Assembly (NCBI RefSeq): GCF_037072025.1
Contig: NZ_JAXHDD010000021.1
Location: 3,930 to 67,929 of the forward strand
Reading direction: 5' to 3'
Length of the DNA stretch: 64,000 nt
Origin: Pseudogracilibacillus sp037072025
Lineage (GTDB): Bacteria > Bacillota > Bacilli > Bacillales > Amphibacillaceae
Positions within the stretch are counted from its first letter, which is position 1. Each line of letters starts with the position of its first letter. Made by a program: the position numbers and the translations under genes. A model generated the notes under the pieces. The model was not told the DNA's origin. It ran no database searches and was given only the letters and a program-made list of their open reading frames with translations. Shown here piece by piece: positions 51,459 to 59,845 of this stretch.

Positions 51459-51846
51459 TAATCAATCGGAAAATTAATGGTATTCTGTACATTTCTCCGT
51501 TATAAGCTTTTACTGCGGCAATAATTGTAAATACAAAAGTTGCAATTCCCACAAGAGGAGCTAATAAAAAGCCAATGAGGATAAACATTGAAATAGCTGC
51601 GACAATTCCATAAACAAAATATGAAATAACAAAATTTAAATATTCTTTGCCATGAAAATCAATAAATGCAGATTCTTCACGTTTGATCAACCATATAATA
51701 ATTGGTCCAATAATGGTTGTAAAAATGCTTGTCGCATATATGAGCATTGCGAGTAATCGCTCATCACTGGAAGTAGTCACTTGTTCACCTCTTTCATTCT
51801 GATCAATTATAATGATTTCATCTTTAATATCAGACACACTTTCCAC
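51454..51846 (-). CDS. DUF4870 domain membrane protein
   Basis: A 130-residue protein with an acidic cytoplasmic N-terminus and three hydrophobic segments (about residues 30-50, 66-88 and 92-115) in the DUF4870 pattern. The blocks are ERLLAMLIYATSIFTTIIGP, IIWLIKREESAFIDFHGKEY and a C-terminal NGEMYRIPLIFRLIK. The function of the family is unknown. GAGGTGG precedes the ATG. It is monocistronic between rsbU and the P450 gene. Confidence 0.8.
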   Translation of the reverse strand: MESVSDIKDEIIIIDQNERGEQVTTSSDERLLAMLIYATSIFTTIIGPIIIWLIKREESAFIDFHGKEYLNFVISYFVYGIVAAISMFILIGFLLAPLVGIATFVFTIIAAVKAYNGEMYRIPLIFRLIK

Positions 51847-51953
51847 CTCTTTAAATAAACTATGCCAATAACATGTTTAAATAATATCATTATTACAATC
51901 TTTTTACCATGGTAAAAAAGCCACAGTGGACCTACGTAAGGAAAAGGAAGGAC

Positions 51954-53219
51954 TTAAACATTTTTCAAACGTTCAACATTTTTAATAATAAATCCACTAT
52001 TTATCATCGGTGGCATGCGTACACCACTTATCTGCAAGTTTTGTTTTGGCACCGTGTAGGTAATCTTGTTTGTTAAAAACTCAAAACTTTTTTCCATAAC
52101 AGTTATCGTCACAAGTTCTCCCGCACAGCGGTGATTTAGGTGAAAGTCTCCACCACCTTGTGGAATAAAGTCATACGCTTTTAAGTGTTTATCCTTAAAA
52201 CGTTCAGGTCGAAACTCACTTGGACGTTGCCAAATCCGCTCATCATGATTCATTCCATATACATCTAAAATAACTAACTGATTTTTTAAAAAATGATGCC
52301 CCGCCCAATAGAAATTTTCTCGAACTCTTGCACCTGTAAAGGGTGTAAAAGGATAATACCGTCTTACTTCTTGAGTAAACATTCGTGTGTATTCTACTCC
52401 ACCATTATTTAATTTTTCTTTTTCCTTAGGGTGTGCATGTAAAGCTAACGCTCCGAATAATACATACAAACTGATCGCTACAATTGGACGTAGAATATTG
52501 ATTACTTCCACTGCAGCTACTTTTTCATCTAAAAGTTTCCCATTTACATCTTTGTGCCAGGCAATTTCATATAATGCAGTGCCTCTTTCAGCATAGAGCT
52601 TACCTGCACGTAATTGATGAATCATGTTTTCAATCAAACGATCTAAGGTTTTCCTTGCTATGCGCCCTTGCCAATGCCTAACACCTACAGCACCGAATGA
52701 ATCGACAAGTGCCCATAATTCATTTGCCAGCTTTTCGATTTTTTCATCTTTAATCGGAACTCCAGACCACTTACAAGCAATTCGACACATTACTTTTTTT
52801 GTTTCTTGAAATAGATTGATTTCCTCCATAGTTATCCACTTATTAACAACAGCATCCCATTCATTTGCTGTGAGCTGTTTTAATGTTTCGATATACTCTT
52901 CTGTAAATAAAGACATAACTAATGACTTACGCTCGCGATGTGCTGCATCATCTAAAGTTTGTACACCGCCATCCCCAAAAAGAGACTTTCTAATTCGTCT
53001 TGGTGGTGCATTACGTCTTTTAAATTTTTTCTCATCATAAAAAACTTTTGCTGCCTCAGGTCCGCTAATACAAATTGTCTTTTGTCCCATCAATGTAACT
53101 TCAAAAATATCAGATTGAAATTTGCGCCTACGGTTCGGAATGAAACGGTAACCTTCTCGTAATAGAGCAATCGAACTATCGAATGTTTTGTCTTTCGGTA
53201 TTTCCAAACGGTAAACCAT
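51954..53219 (-). CDS. Cytochrome P450 CYP152 family fatty acid peroxygenase
   Basis: A 421-residue soluble P450. The haem-binding segment is the unusual CYP152 form GGGDFHLNHRCAGE with the proximal Cys at about residue 365, close to Cys363 of B. subtilis CypC (YbdT). The I helix reads NILRPIVAISLY, carrying the Arg-Pro pair that binds the fatty acid carboxylate instead of the usual acid-alcohol pair. Enzymes of this family use hydrogen peroxide directly to hydroxylate fatty acids at alpha or beta carbons; a few decarboxylate to terminal alkenes. No reductase partner is needed or seen. The ATG at 53219 lies 12 bases after AGGAGAGG. Confidence 0.9.
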   Translation of the reverse strand: MVYRLEIPKDKTFDSSIALLREGYRFIPNRRRKFQSDIFEVTLMGQKTICISGPEAAKVFYDEKKFKRRNAPPRRIRKSLFGDGGVQTLDDAAHRERKSLVMSLFTEEYIETLKQLTANEWDAVVNKWITMEEINLFQETKKVMCRIACKWSGVPIKDEKIEKLANELWALVDSFGAVGVRHWQGRIARKTLDRLIENMIHQLRAGKLYAERGTALYEIAWHKDVNGKLLDEKVAAVEVINILRPIVAISLYVLFGALALHAHPKEKEKLNNGGVEYTRMFTQEVRRYYPFTPFTGARVRENFYWAGHHFLKNQLVILDVYGMNHDERIWQRPSEFRPERFKDKHLKAYDFIPQGGGDFHLNHRCAGELVTITVMEKSFEFLTNKITYTVPKQNLQISGVRMPPMINSGFIIKNVERLKNV

Positions 53220-53582
53220 AAATGATAACAACCTCTCCTAAATGTTTAATTATATCATTACCGTTAAATAAAAAAATAATCATCTTTGAAACCGTAGAAA
53301 AATCCTTTCTTATTAATTTTTAATAAACGTTGTAAATCATTTTCATTATCCACTAAATTATTAATCGTATAAGAGAAAAGAAAGTGATGTCATTACCTCT
53401 TTCTATTTAGATACCGTCGACGGAGATCCTTTTCTGCCTCATCAAGCCGGCTAATATATTACAGAGTAAGAGCTAATATGCAGAGTGGATCGAATTTATG
53501 CTGAGTCGCGAAAAAAATATCCGAATTTACGTCGCAGTCGTTTATGGAAATTACCTATAAAGTTTACAATAGTAGAGAAAAG
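53220..53582. other. Gene-free stretch between the P450 and acylase genes
   Basis: AT-rich sequence upstream of the P450 gene; no frame with family resemblance was seen. Parts of 53520-53580 (TTTACGTCGCAG.., ATAAAGTTTACAATAGTAG) recur loosely near 63220-63320 and 63580, suggesting a shared but eroded element. Confidence 0.4.
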
Positions 53583-53640
53583 AAAATCCGAACTACTACA
53601 AACTTGAATTGAAGAAGTTTACATGATAGTTCGGATTTTT
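53583..53640. terminator. Bidirectional hairpin after the acylase gene
   Basis: AAAATCCGAACTA (53583-53595) pairs with TAGTTCGGATTTT (53627-53639), with T runs available on both strands. It would terminate the acylase transcript. The same CCGAACTA stem recurs at 63244-63287 after the aldehyde dehydrogenase gene. Confidence 0.7.
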
Positions 53641-53680
53641 CTATGACTAAAATACTCTTCTCCTAACTTTTTTGAGAAGA

Positions 53681-56044
53681 CTAATCATTTTCAGGTTCTA
53701 TTAATAATACTGACCCTTCATAATCTGAGAGAGCCGTTTCATGGTATATCCCTTCTATCCAATCTACTGTTTGGTCTTTATAAAAAGGACTAAGAAAATG
53801 TCCAGACTGGCCGGGGCCAACAATATGATGGCCGGTCGTTATATCTGAAAAATCAATGACAAAACGCCACGATGCGCCATGATCAACGATTCCCTCTTCA
53901 TTATGACGCGCTGCCATAGGAGTTACAGCACTACCGTTAACAGGTAACGGCTTCTCTTTATGAAATACATATTCTAAACCTTTATTTGCACTTGCTAGCG
54001 GGTGTTCAAATTGTACTCGGTGATAATCGCCCCATTTCCATTTAGACTGATCTATTCCATACTCCGCTTCCAATATTCCAATCACTTCATTAAGTGAGGA
54101 TTGAAGCACATTTATTAAACCGCCATTATCATCAATCCAGATAGAGTTATTTCCAAGGCGTAATAATTCATCTGTCGCCTGCCCCTTACTACTAAATAAT
54201 TCCATTACTTCATCATCAATTTCATTATATAATATATTTTCAATTTCGTTCATCCAATGCTCGAATAGTAATGGTTGCGATAAATTAGCATCATCATTAT
54301 AATTCCATTTTTCAAGAAGTTGGAGCGCATTTGATTCTGTATCTGATAAAGGTTCATCTTTAAGCGTTTCAATAAAAAATGGGACAAATTCACGCGCCCT
54401 TAAATTTACAGTATCCATTTGTAAATTTTTCATATCTTGAATCGTTAATTGATCATTTGGCTGAAGCACTTCGAAAATCCGTTCATATCGATAAGGTTGC
54501 GCCCAAACATTACTAATATGGTATGGATACTCTTTACCAGTTATTTTATTATTTGCTGTTGCGATAAACCCTTTTTTAGGATTCACGAGTTTTGGTAACT
54601 CATCAAATGGGATAAAATCTTTCCATTGATATTGTTCATCCCAACCAGGTAGTGGTAATAATGCATCTTTCCCATTTTCATATATAGGAATTTTTCCATT
54701 TGCTTTATATGCTATTGTTCCATCTGATGCGGCAAACACAAAATTTTGAGCAGGAGCATGAAAATCTTCTAATCCCATTTCAAATTCTTCCCAATTTGTT
54801 GCACGATTCAATTGCAAAATAGCATAGAGCTCTTTCGTTTTATCCAATGCTGTCCATCGTAGCGATAATACCGTATCTTTTCCGTTTTCTATTGCAAACT
54901 CTGAAATAATCGGTCCATTCCTTGTTTCTACCACTTCATAATCAATCGTTTTTTCTCCTTTTACATGGATTGGTTCTTTAATTATTTGTGCTTTTTCATA
55001 TTCGCCTTCGAATAAAAAGGCATCGTCATCTTTTGGATCTCGTTTTTCAATATAGAGTTGCTGTACATCGGGTCCAGTGTTCGTCACTCCCCAAGCAATA
55101 TGTTCATTATGTCCCAAAATAATTCCAGGCACACCGGCAAAAATTACACCACTCACATTGAGGTCTTCTGCTTCTAAATGCATCTGATACCAGATAGAAG
55201 GTGTTCCCAAACCTAGATGTGGATCATCAGCAAGAAGAGGTTTTCCGGATGCAGTTTTTTCACCACTAACGACCCAATTATTACTCCCATTAAAAGGCTC
55301 TGGAATAATTGCATCCTTAAAGCTTGCAACAATATCTATCTCTTCTTCTATTATAGTTTTTCGATCTTGCGGATAACTTGGGAATAATTCATACGCTTTT
55401 TCCAATGAAAAATTTTTAAGTAAATAATAATTAAACGCCTGCCTTTCCCAGTGTCCACCTAAGTCAAATGCCATATACTTACCGACTGTTAATGAATCTA
55501 TTGCGGTCCAAGGTTCAGGTTTAGCCCCAATAAACATAAATTCAATCGGTAATGATCCGTTCCTTATAGCTTCGTCAATATATACGTTCACACCGTCACT
55601 AAACCAGTCTAATACGTTTTTTGCTTCTTCATCATAAATTTCATATGATTTTTCTGCAGCTCTTCTTAAGCCTAGTGTTCGAAAATATTTATCACTTGAG
55701 ACAGTTGCTTTTCCAACAATTTCACTTAATGTTCCAGAGGCTTGTCTGCGTGCTAATTCCATTTGGAAAAGTCTGTTTTGCGCTTGGACATATCCTTGAG
55801 CCATATAGAGATCTTTCAGGTTATTTGCTTTGATATGAGGAACTCCACTTTCATCTGTCGTGACAGTTACTGTTTCCGTTACTGGTAATTCAATTGTTCC
55901 TTCGATTTGTGGGAGAGATTTATCTATTTTGTTATCAAAATAAAAGTAACCGATTATTATAAGCAGCAATAAAAATAAAACGATAATTCCAATCCATCGT
56001 AGCCAAGTTACTGGTGTTATTACAATTTTCTTTTGCTCTTGCAT
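53681..56044 (-). CDS. Penicillin acylase family (Ntn-hydrolase) amidase
   Basis: A 787-residue precursor. An N-terminal transmembrane anchor (WLRWIGIIVLFLLLLIIIGY) precedes the alpha chain. The autocatalytic site is in EPFNGSNNWVVSG, where Ser254 would become the N-terminal nucleophile of the beta chain. Later blocks ADDPHLGLGTPSIWYQMHLE and HRVQFEHPLA are typical of penicillin/acyl-homoserine-lactone acylases. It likely hydrolyses amide bonds of acylated compounds outside the membrane; the substrate is unknown. I start it at 56044 after GGGGGG at six bases. A longer open frame to 56299 runs into a dispersed repeat and is not part of the protein. Confidence 0.87.
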   Translation of the reverse strand: MQEQKKIVITPVTWLRWIGIIVLFLLLLIIIGYFYFDNKIDKSLPQIEGTIELPVTETVTVTTDESGVPHIKANNLKDLYMAQGYVQAQNRLFQMELARRQASGTLSEIVGKATVSSDKYFRTLGLRRAAEKSYEIYDEEAKNVLDWFSDGVNVYIDEAIRNGSLPIEFMFIGAKPEPWTAIDSLTVGKYMAFDLGGHWERQAFNYYLLKNFSLEKAYELFPSYPQDRKTIIEEEIDIVASFKDAIIPEPFNGSNNWVVSGEKTASGKPLLADDPHLGLGTPSIWYQMHLEAEDLNVSGVIFAGVPGIILGHNEHIAWGVTNTGPDVQQLYIEKRDPKDDDAFLFEGEYEKAQIIKEPIHVKGEKTIDYEVVETRNGPIISEFAIENGKDTVLSLRWTALDKTKELYAILQLNRATNWEEFEMGLEDFHAPAQNFVFAASDGTIAYKANGKIPIYENGKDALLPLPGWDEQYQWKDFIPFDELPKLVNPKKGFIATANNKITGKEYPYHISNVWAQPYRYERIFEVLQPNDQLTIQDMKNLQMDTVNLRAREFVPFFIETLKDEPLSDTESNALQLLEKWNYNDDANLSQPLLFEHWMNEIENILYNEIDDEVMELFSSKGQATDELLRLGNNSIWIDDNGGLINVLQSSLNEVIGILEAEYGIDQSKWKWGDYHRVQFEHPLASANKGLEYVFHKEKPLPVNGSAVTPMAARHNEEGIVDHGASWRFVIDFSDITTGHHIVGPGQSGHFLSPFYKDQTVDWIEGIYHETALSDYEGSVLLIEPEND

Positions 56045-56093
56045 AAAAAACCCCCCTTTTTTATAAGCAAAAATCTTTTTAAAATGTATTAAT

Positions 56094-56401
56094 AGTGCGT
56101 GTTCAAAAAGGTGGATAAAAAGGACCAAGAAGTTCGAGGCGGCGCAGCCCCCGGCAAGCGGAATGTATGCTTTTAAATACATGAGCAAAGATCTGCCACG
56201 CAGGAAAAGTGATCTTCTTTTCCAAGGAAACGCTTCTAGCACGCAGAAAAAGTGCTTACCTTTTTCAAGGAGCGGAAAAGCAAGCCAACGAGCTTCCACA
56301 GGATGTGGTGACTTCTGCGTTGCCCACAGAACGTGGGCGGTTTTAGCAGAAGATCCCCAATCGTAGTGTCATTTTTACCGGACTTTTTGAACATCCTCTA
56401 A
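56094..56401. repeat. Dispersed MITE-like repeat, copy D (long form with extra hairpin)
   Basis: A 308-base copy in inverted orientation, from AGTGCGTGTTCAAAAAGG to TTTTTGAACATCCTCTA. Besides the AGTGATCTTCTTTTCCAAGG and GCTTCTAGCACGCAG modules it has an extra segment (about 56288-56360). There, GATGTGGTGACTTCTGC and GCAGAAGATCCCC flank CCCACAGAACGTGGG, giving nested hairpins absent from other copies. It sits directly upstream of the acylase gene and may carry or displace its promoter. Confidence 0.88.
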
Positions 56402-56423
56402 TACTAGTTTATCAGTCTTTCAA

Positions 56424-56453
56424 TGAAAAAAGCACCCTAATTTTAGAGTGCTT
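56424..56453 (-). terminator. Terminator of fadH
   Basis: Minus-strand AAGCACTCTAAAATTAGGGTGCTT forms a six-base-pair outer stem with additional inner pairing, followed by T6. It lies 20 bases after the fadH stop. Confidence 0.8.
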
Positions 56454-56472
56454 AAGTGCGAGGTACAACTTC

Positions 56473-57237
56473 TTAAAACGGTGCTTGATTTAACCATTGC
56501 CCCCCGTCCATTGTTACTACTTCGCCATTTATGTACGCCGCATCTTTAGATAATAGAAAGTAAGCAAGCCCAGCAATTTCTTCAGGGGTACCAAATCGCT
56601 TTAATGGAACAGATTGCCTCGTTCGTTCCGCCATCTCTTCCGAAAGCATAAGTTTATCCGCTCCTCCAGTTCGCTCAATTGGACCTGGAGCAATTGCATT
56701 TACTCTTATTCCATACTTACTTCCCCACTCAACAGCAAGTGTCCTCGTTAAACTTAATACCCCCGCTTTTGCCGCTGCATTGTGAACTACTCCTACGCCA
56801 GCATCCCAGGCATATGTTGCCACCATATTTAAAATAGAACCTCGTTTCTTCTCTTTAATCCAATACTTCCCAACTGCTTGACTGCAATAAAAAGTTCCAT
56901 TTAACACAATATCGATTACACTATTCCAACCATTAACAGATAAATCTTCTGCTGCAATAATAAAGTTTCCTGCCGCATTATTAATAAGATGATCAATCGT
57001 TCCAAATTCGTTAACGGTCTCAATTACCATCTTTTCTACATCTTCAATATTTCGTACGTCCATTTCAATACAATAGATTTTTCCTGAGGTTGGATTAAGT
57101 TCTTGCTTTGTAGCTTCTAACCGTTCCATACTGCGACCAGTAATAACGACATTAGCACCCCCATCCGCCAAACGTTTTGCCATATATTTTCCCATTCCGC
57201 TCGATCCACCAGTAACAATCACTGTTTCATTAAGCAT
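56473..57237 (-). CDS. fadH: 2,4-dienoyl-CoA reductase (SDR family) FadH
   Basis: A 254-residue short-chain dehydrogenase. The NADP-binding motif TGGSSGMGKYMAKRLADGG, NNAAGNF, catalytic Tyr in VATYAWDAG with Lys in AAAKAGVL, and NAIAPGPIERTGGADKL match FadH (YkuF) of B. subtilis closely. It reduces 2,4-dienoyl-CoA during beta-oxidation of unsaturated fatty acids. The start at 57237 follows GAGGAGG; a longer frame to 57306 runs through the operator. A FadR-type palindrome at 57292-57309 lies 55 bases upstream, consistent with derepression by long-chain acyl-CoA. Confidence 0.92.
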   Translation of the reverse strand: MLNETVIVTGGSSGMGKYMAKRLADGGANVVITGRSMERLEATKQELNPTSGKIYCIEMDVRNIEDVEKMVIETVNEFGTIDHLINNAAGNFIIAAEDLSVNGWNSVIDIVLNGTFYCSQAVGKYWIKEKKRGSILNMVATYAWDAGVGVVHNAAAKAGVLSLTRTLAVEWGSKYGIRVNAIAPGPIERTGGADKLMLSEEMAERTRQSVPLKRFGTPEEIAGLAYFLLSKDAAYINGEVVTMDGGQWLNQAPF

Positions 57238-57291
57238 TTTATTCCTCCTCATAATAATAAAAATGGCATCGCTTTCATTAATCTCTAATTG

Positions 57292-57309
57292 TGAATGAAT
57301 AGCCATTCA
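57292..57309. promoter_or_regulatory. FadR-type operator upstream of fadH
   Basis: TGAATGAATAGCCATTCA, an inverted repeat TGAATG-N6-CATTCA. It agrees with the B. subtilis FadR box (TGAATGAMTANTCATTCA) except for two bases near the centre. Confidence 0.82.
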
Positions 57310-57406
57310 TTTAATCCCTTAATCTAACTATAACAAATTATTATTGAAATACAAGATCGAAAAAAAAGAAATTTTGTTATATATTAGGAGATTTTAACAG
57401 ATTCAA

Positions 57407-57439
57407 CCCATATCCCCCTCTAAAAAGGATAATATGGGA
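57407..57439. repeat. Hairpin between fadH and the ectoine repeat region
   Basis: CCCATATCC and GGATAATATGGG pair with a short bulge around CCCTCTAAAAA. It is not followed by a T run. Its role is unknown. Confidence 0.4.
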
Positions 57440-57560
57440 GAGATTTATAGAAAAGAGTAAGGTATCTCCTTCTCACCCCATCTCAGATTAAATAAAGCGG
57501 CTAAATGGAAGCTAAGCACATTTGCTTTAAAAAATTCCAATGGTTACTATATTAAACATA

Positions 57561-57797
57561 AAGAAAACTCGACGAGTGACAAACCGACAGGTGCAGTCAG
57601 AGGCGTTAGTTGCACTTATGCAAATAAGTAACATGATTGATGGACTTATTTGCGAAAGAAAACTCGACGAGTGACAAACCGACAGGTGCAGTCAGAGGCG
57701 TAGTTGCACTTATGCAAATAAGTAACATGATTGATGGACTTATTTGCGAAAGAAAACTTGTCGAGTAGCAAACTGACAAGTGCAGCTAGAGGAAAAC
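57561..57797. repeat. 94-95 bp tandem repeat upstream of ectA (2.5 copies)
   Basis: Units begin at 57561, 57656 and 57750 (AAGAAAACTCGACGAG; third copy AAGAAAACTTGTCGAG). The first two are nearly identical over 95 and 94 bases, differing by one T near 57607. The third is partial and more diverged. Each full unit contains CTCGACGAG and a longer hairpin GCAAATAAGT / ACTTATTTGC around a 14-base loop. The array ends about 85 bases before the ectA start, in the region expected to hold the osmoregulated promoter. Confidence 0.88.
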
Positions 57798-57826
57798 AGC
57801 TGGATAGTTTATTTTCGGCAAACCTT

Positions 57827-57856
57827 GTAAATAAGAAAAAACAGATTTTTATTTAC
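57827..57856 (+). promoter_or_regulatory. Hairpin in the ectA leader
   Basis: GTAAATAA (57827-57834) and TTATTTAC (57849-57856) pair around a 14-base loop, ending 10 bases before the ectA ribosome binding site. It echoes the GCAAATAAGT hairpins of the upstream repeats and could affect ectA translation. Confidence 0.4.
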
Positions 57857-57881
57857 GCAAAATATCAGGAGGTGAACCGCC

Positions 57882-58409
57882 GTTAGCAAAGTATTAGAGA
57901 AAACGGCCATTACTGTAAGAACAGGAGAAGAAATTTGTTTTAGAGAACCAACCGAAGATGATGGGAGTGAAATGTTTCGTATTGTTAAAGACTCCAAAGT
58001 ACTCGATGTTAATTCATCATACAGCTACTTAATGTGGAGCAAATATTTCAATAAAACATCCATCATCGCTGAATGTGAAAACGAAGTAATCGGGTTTGTC
58101 TCAGGGTTTTTACAACCTGAATCTCCGGATACTTTATTCATATGGCAAGTCGCTGTTGACCATAAACATCGTGGGAAAGGTCTAGCGACAAAGCTAATTG
58201 AACAATTATTAAATCAGTTAAAAAGTGAAAAAGTAAATTATTTGGAGGCAACGGTAACTCCATCAAATAAGCCGTCAAGTAAACTATTTAAAGGAATTGC
58301 GAAAAAGAACGACACAAATTGCACTGTTTTTGAATGTTTTTCAGAAGATCAGTTTCCTGATCCTTCACATGAACCGGAAATGACGTACCGAATTGGACCA
58401 TTAAAGTAG
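57882..58409 (+). CDS. ectA: L-2,4-diaminobutyrate N-acetyltransferase EctA (start codon atypical)
   Basis: A GNAT acetyltransferase making N-gamma-acetyl-diaminobutyrate, the second step from aspartate semialdehyde to ectoine. Conserved blocks are FREPTEDDGSEMFRIVKDSK, VLDVNSSYSYLMWSKYF, FIWQVAVDHKHRGKGLATKL (acetyl-CoA site) and ATVTPSNKPSSKLFKG. The frame is open upstream of the first ATG (57972), and the GNAT N-terminus FREPTEDDGSEM lies before that ATG. An ideal AGGAGGTG (57867-57874) points to codon 57882, which reads GTT, giving 175 residues. Starting at 57972 would delete 30 residues of the fold and lacks a strong site. Start by GTT, ATT (57918) or a mutated GTG are the options. Confidence 0.82.
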   Translation, partial: VSKVLEKTAITVRTGEEICFREPTEDDGSEMFRIVKDSKVLDVNSSYSYLMWSKYFNKTSIIAECENEVIGFVSGFLQPESPDTLFIWQVAVDHKHRGKGLATKLIEQLLNQLKSEKVNYLEATVTPSNKPSSKLFKGIAKKNDTNCTVFECFSEDQFPDPSHEPEMTYRIGPLK

Positions 58410-58456
58410 GGTAAGTCAATAAAATATTAAAATTTATGGAGGTTAATTAACTTAAT

Positions 58457-59734
58457 ATGACAACCGTAACGGAAGATCCCAATATTACAATGGACATTTT
58501 TGCTGAACACGAATCGGAGGTGAGAAGCTATAGTCGCAGTTTTCCAACCGTGTTTAAAAAAGCGAAAGGATACAAACTATGGGATACAGATAATAAGGAG
58601 TATATTGACTTTTTTGCGGGTGCCGGAACGTTAAACTATGGACATAATAACGATGCCATGAAACAATTACTCATGGATTATATCGAGAGTGATTCGATCA
58701 CCCATAGCTTAGATATGGCAACAATTGCAAGAGGTAATTTTTTAAAAAAGTTTGATGAAGTTATTTTACGTCCAAGGAATCTTGACTACAAAGTAATGTT
58801 CCCTGGACCAACAGGAACGAATGCTGTTGAAAGTGCCTTAAAACTAGCCCGTAAAATTACAGGAAGAACAAATATCATGAGTTTCACGAATGCGTTCCAT
58901 GGAATGACGATTGGTTCGTTATCTATAACAGGTAATGCTTCAAAACGTGAAGGTGCTGGGATTCCTTTAACTCATTCTGTTTCTATGCCCTTTGATAAGT
59001 ACAACTCTAAAGCTGATTCCCTTTCCCTTATTGAAAGTTATCTAGAAAATAGTGGTAGTGGTGTTGACCTCCCAGCAGCTATTATTGTTGAAACAGTTCA
59101 AGGTGAAGGAGGAATTAATGCCGCAAGCATGGAATGGCTCAAAGGTATCGAAAAAATAGCCAGAAGATTCGGTATATTATTGATTATCGATGATATCCAA
59201 GCTGGTTGTGGTAGAACTGGAACTTTCTTTAGTTTTGAACCAGCTGAAATAAAACCAGATATTGCTTGCCTGTCTAAATCACTTGGTGGATACGGACTTC
59301 CGATGTCAATTACATTATTTAAGAAAGAACATGATGTTTGGGAGCCTGGTGAACATAATGGTACATTCCGTGGTAATAATTTAGCTTTTATTGCAGCAAC
59401 AGAAGCTCTAACCTACTGGGAAAATGATAATTTCTCACAAGAAGTTGATAAAAAAGCCAAGTTAATGCATAAGTTTACTAGAAAAGTTTCAAAAGATTAT
59501 CCTCAGTTAAAGGCTGAACCGAGAGGACGTGGCATGATGCAAGGAGTCGCTTGTCATGTAGACGGTATTTCCAGTAAGATTTGTGAAGAAGCATTTCAAC
59601 GTGGTTTATTGATGGAAACTTCCGGACCAAAAGATGAAGTATTTAAGTTTTTACCACCACTTATTATTGATGAAGCAGGACTGCAACAAGGCTTCGACAT
59701 CATCGAAGATAGTATTAAAGCAGTTTTAAAATAG
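58457..59734 (+). CDS. ectB: Diaminobutyrate--2-oxoglutarate transaminase EctB
   Basis: A 425-residue class III PLP aminotransferase converting aspartate semialdehyde to L-2,4-diaminobutyrate. Features are the EctB N-terminus (EHESEVRSYSRSFPTVFKKA), FPGPTGTNAVESALKLARK, IIDDIQAGCGRTG, and the PLP lysine in CLSKSLGGYGLPMS. It is the first committed step of ectoine synthesis. It follows ectA by 47 bases, with TGGAGG upstream of the ATG. Confidence 0.95.
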   Translation: MTTVTEDPNITMDIFAEHESEVRSYSRSFPTVFKKAKGYKLWDTDNKEYIDFFAGAGTLNYGHNNDAMKQLLMDYIESDSITHSLDMATIARGNFLKKFDEVILRPRNLDYKVMFPGPTGTNAVESALKLARKITGRTNIMSFTNAFHGMTIGSLSITGNASKREGAGIPLTHSVSMPFDKYNSKADSLSLIESYLENSGSGVDLPAAIIVETVQGEGGINAASMEWLKGIEKIARRFGILLIIDDIQAGCGRTGTFFSFEPAEIKPDIACLSKSLGGYGLPMSITLFKKEHDVWEPGEHNGTFRGNNLAFIAATEALTYWENDNFSQEVDKKAKLMHKFTRKVSKDYPQLKAEPRGRGMMQGVACHVDGISSKICEEAFQRGLLMETSGPKDEVFKFLPPLIIDEAGLQQGFDIIEDSIKAVLK

Positions 59735-59756
59735 AATTAAAGTTTAATAAATATTC

Positions 59757-59783
59757 GTGCTCGAGCACATTTTCTGCTCGAGC
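59757..59783 (+). terminator. Hairpin between ectB and ectC
   Basis: GCTCGAG / CTCGAGC perfect stem with a ten-base loop, followed by TTTCATT. It is a weak terminator or a processing site that may set the ectC level. Confidence 0.5.
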
Positions 59784-59845
59784 TTTCATTATAGAAATTA
59801 TTTAAAGTAACTTATACTAGATTAAAAGAGCAGAGGAGAATGAAC

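Noticed and set aside
51358..51507. 49-codon hydrophobic plus-strand frame upstream of rsbU
   Set aside because: No ribosome binding site, and it runs antisense into the DUF4870 gene.
56045..56299. 85-residue N-terminal extension of the penicillin acylase
   Set aside because: The extension is translation of dispersed repeat copy D; the ribosome binding site and membrane anchor place the start at 56044.
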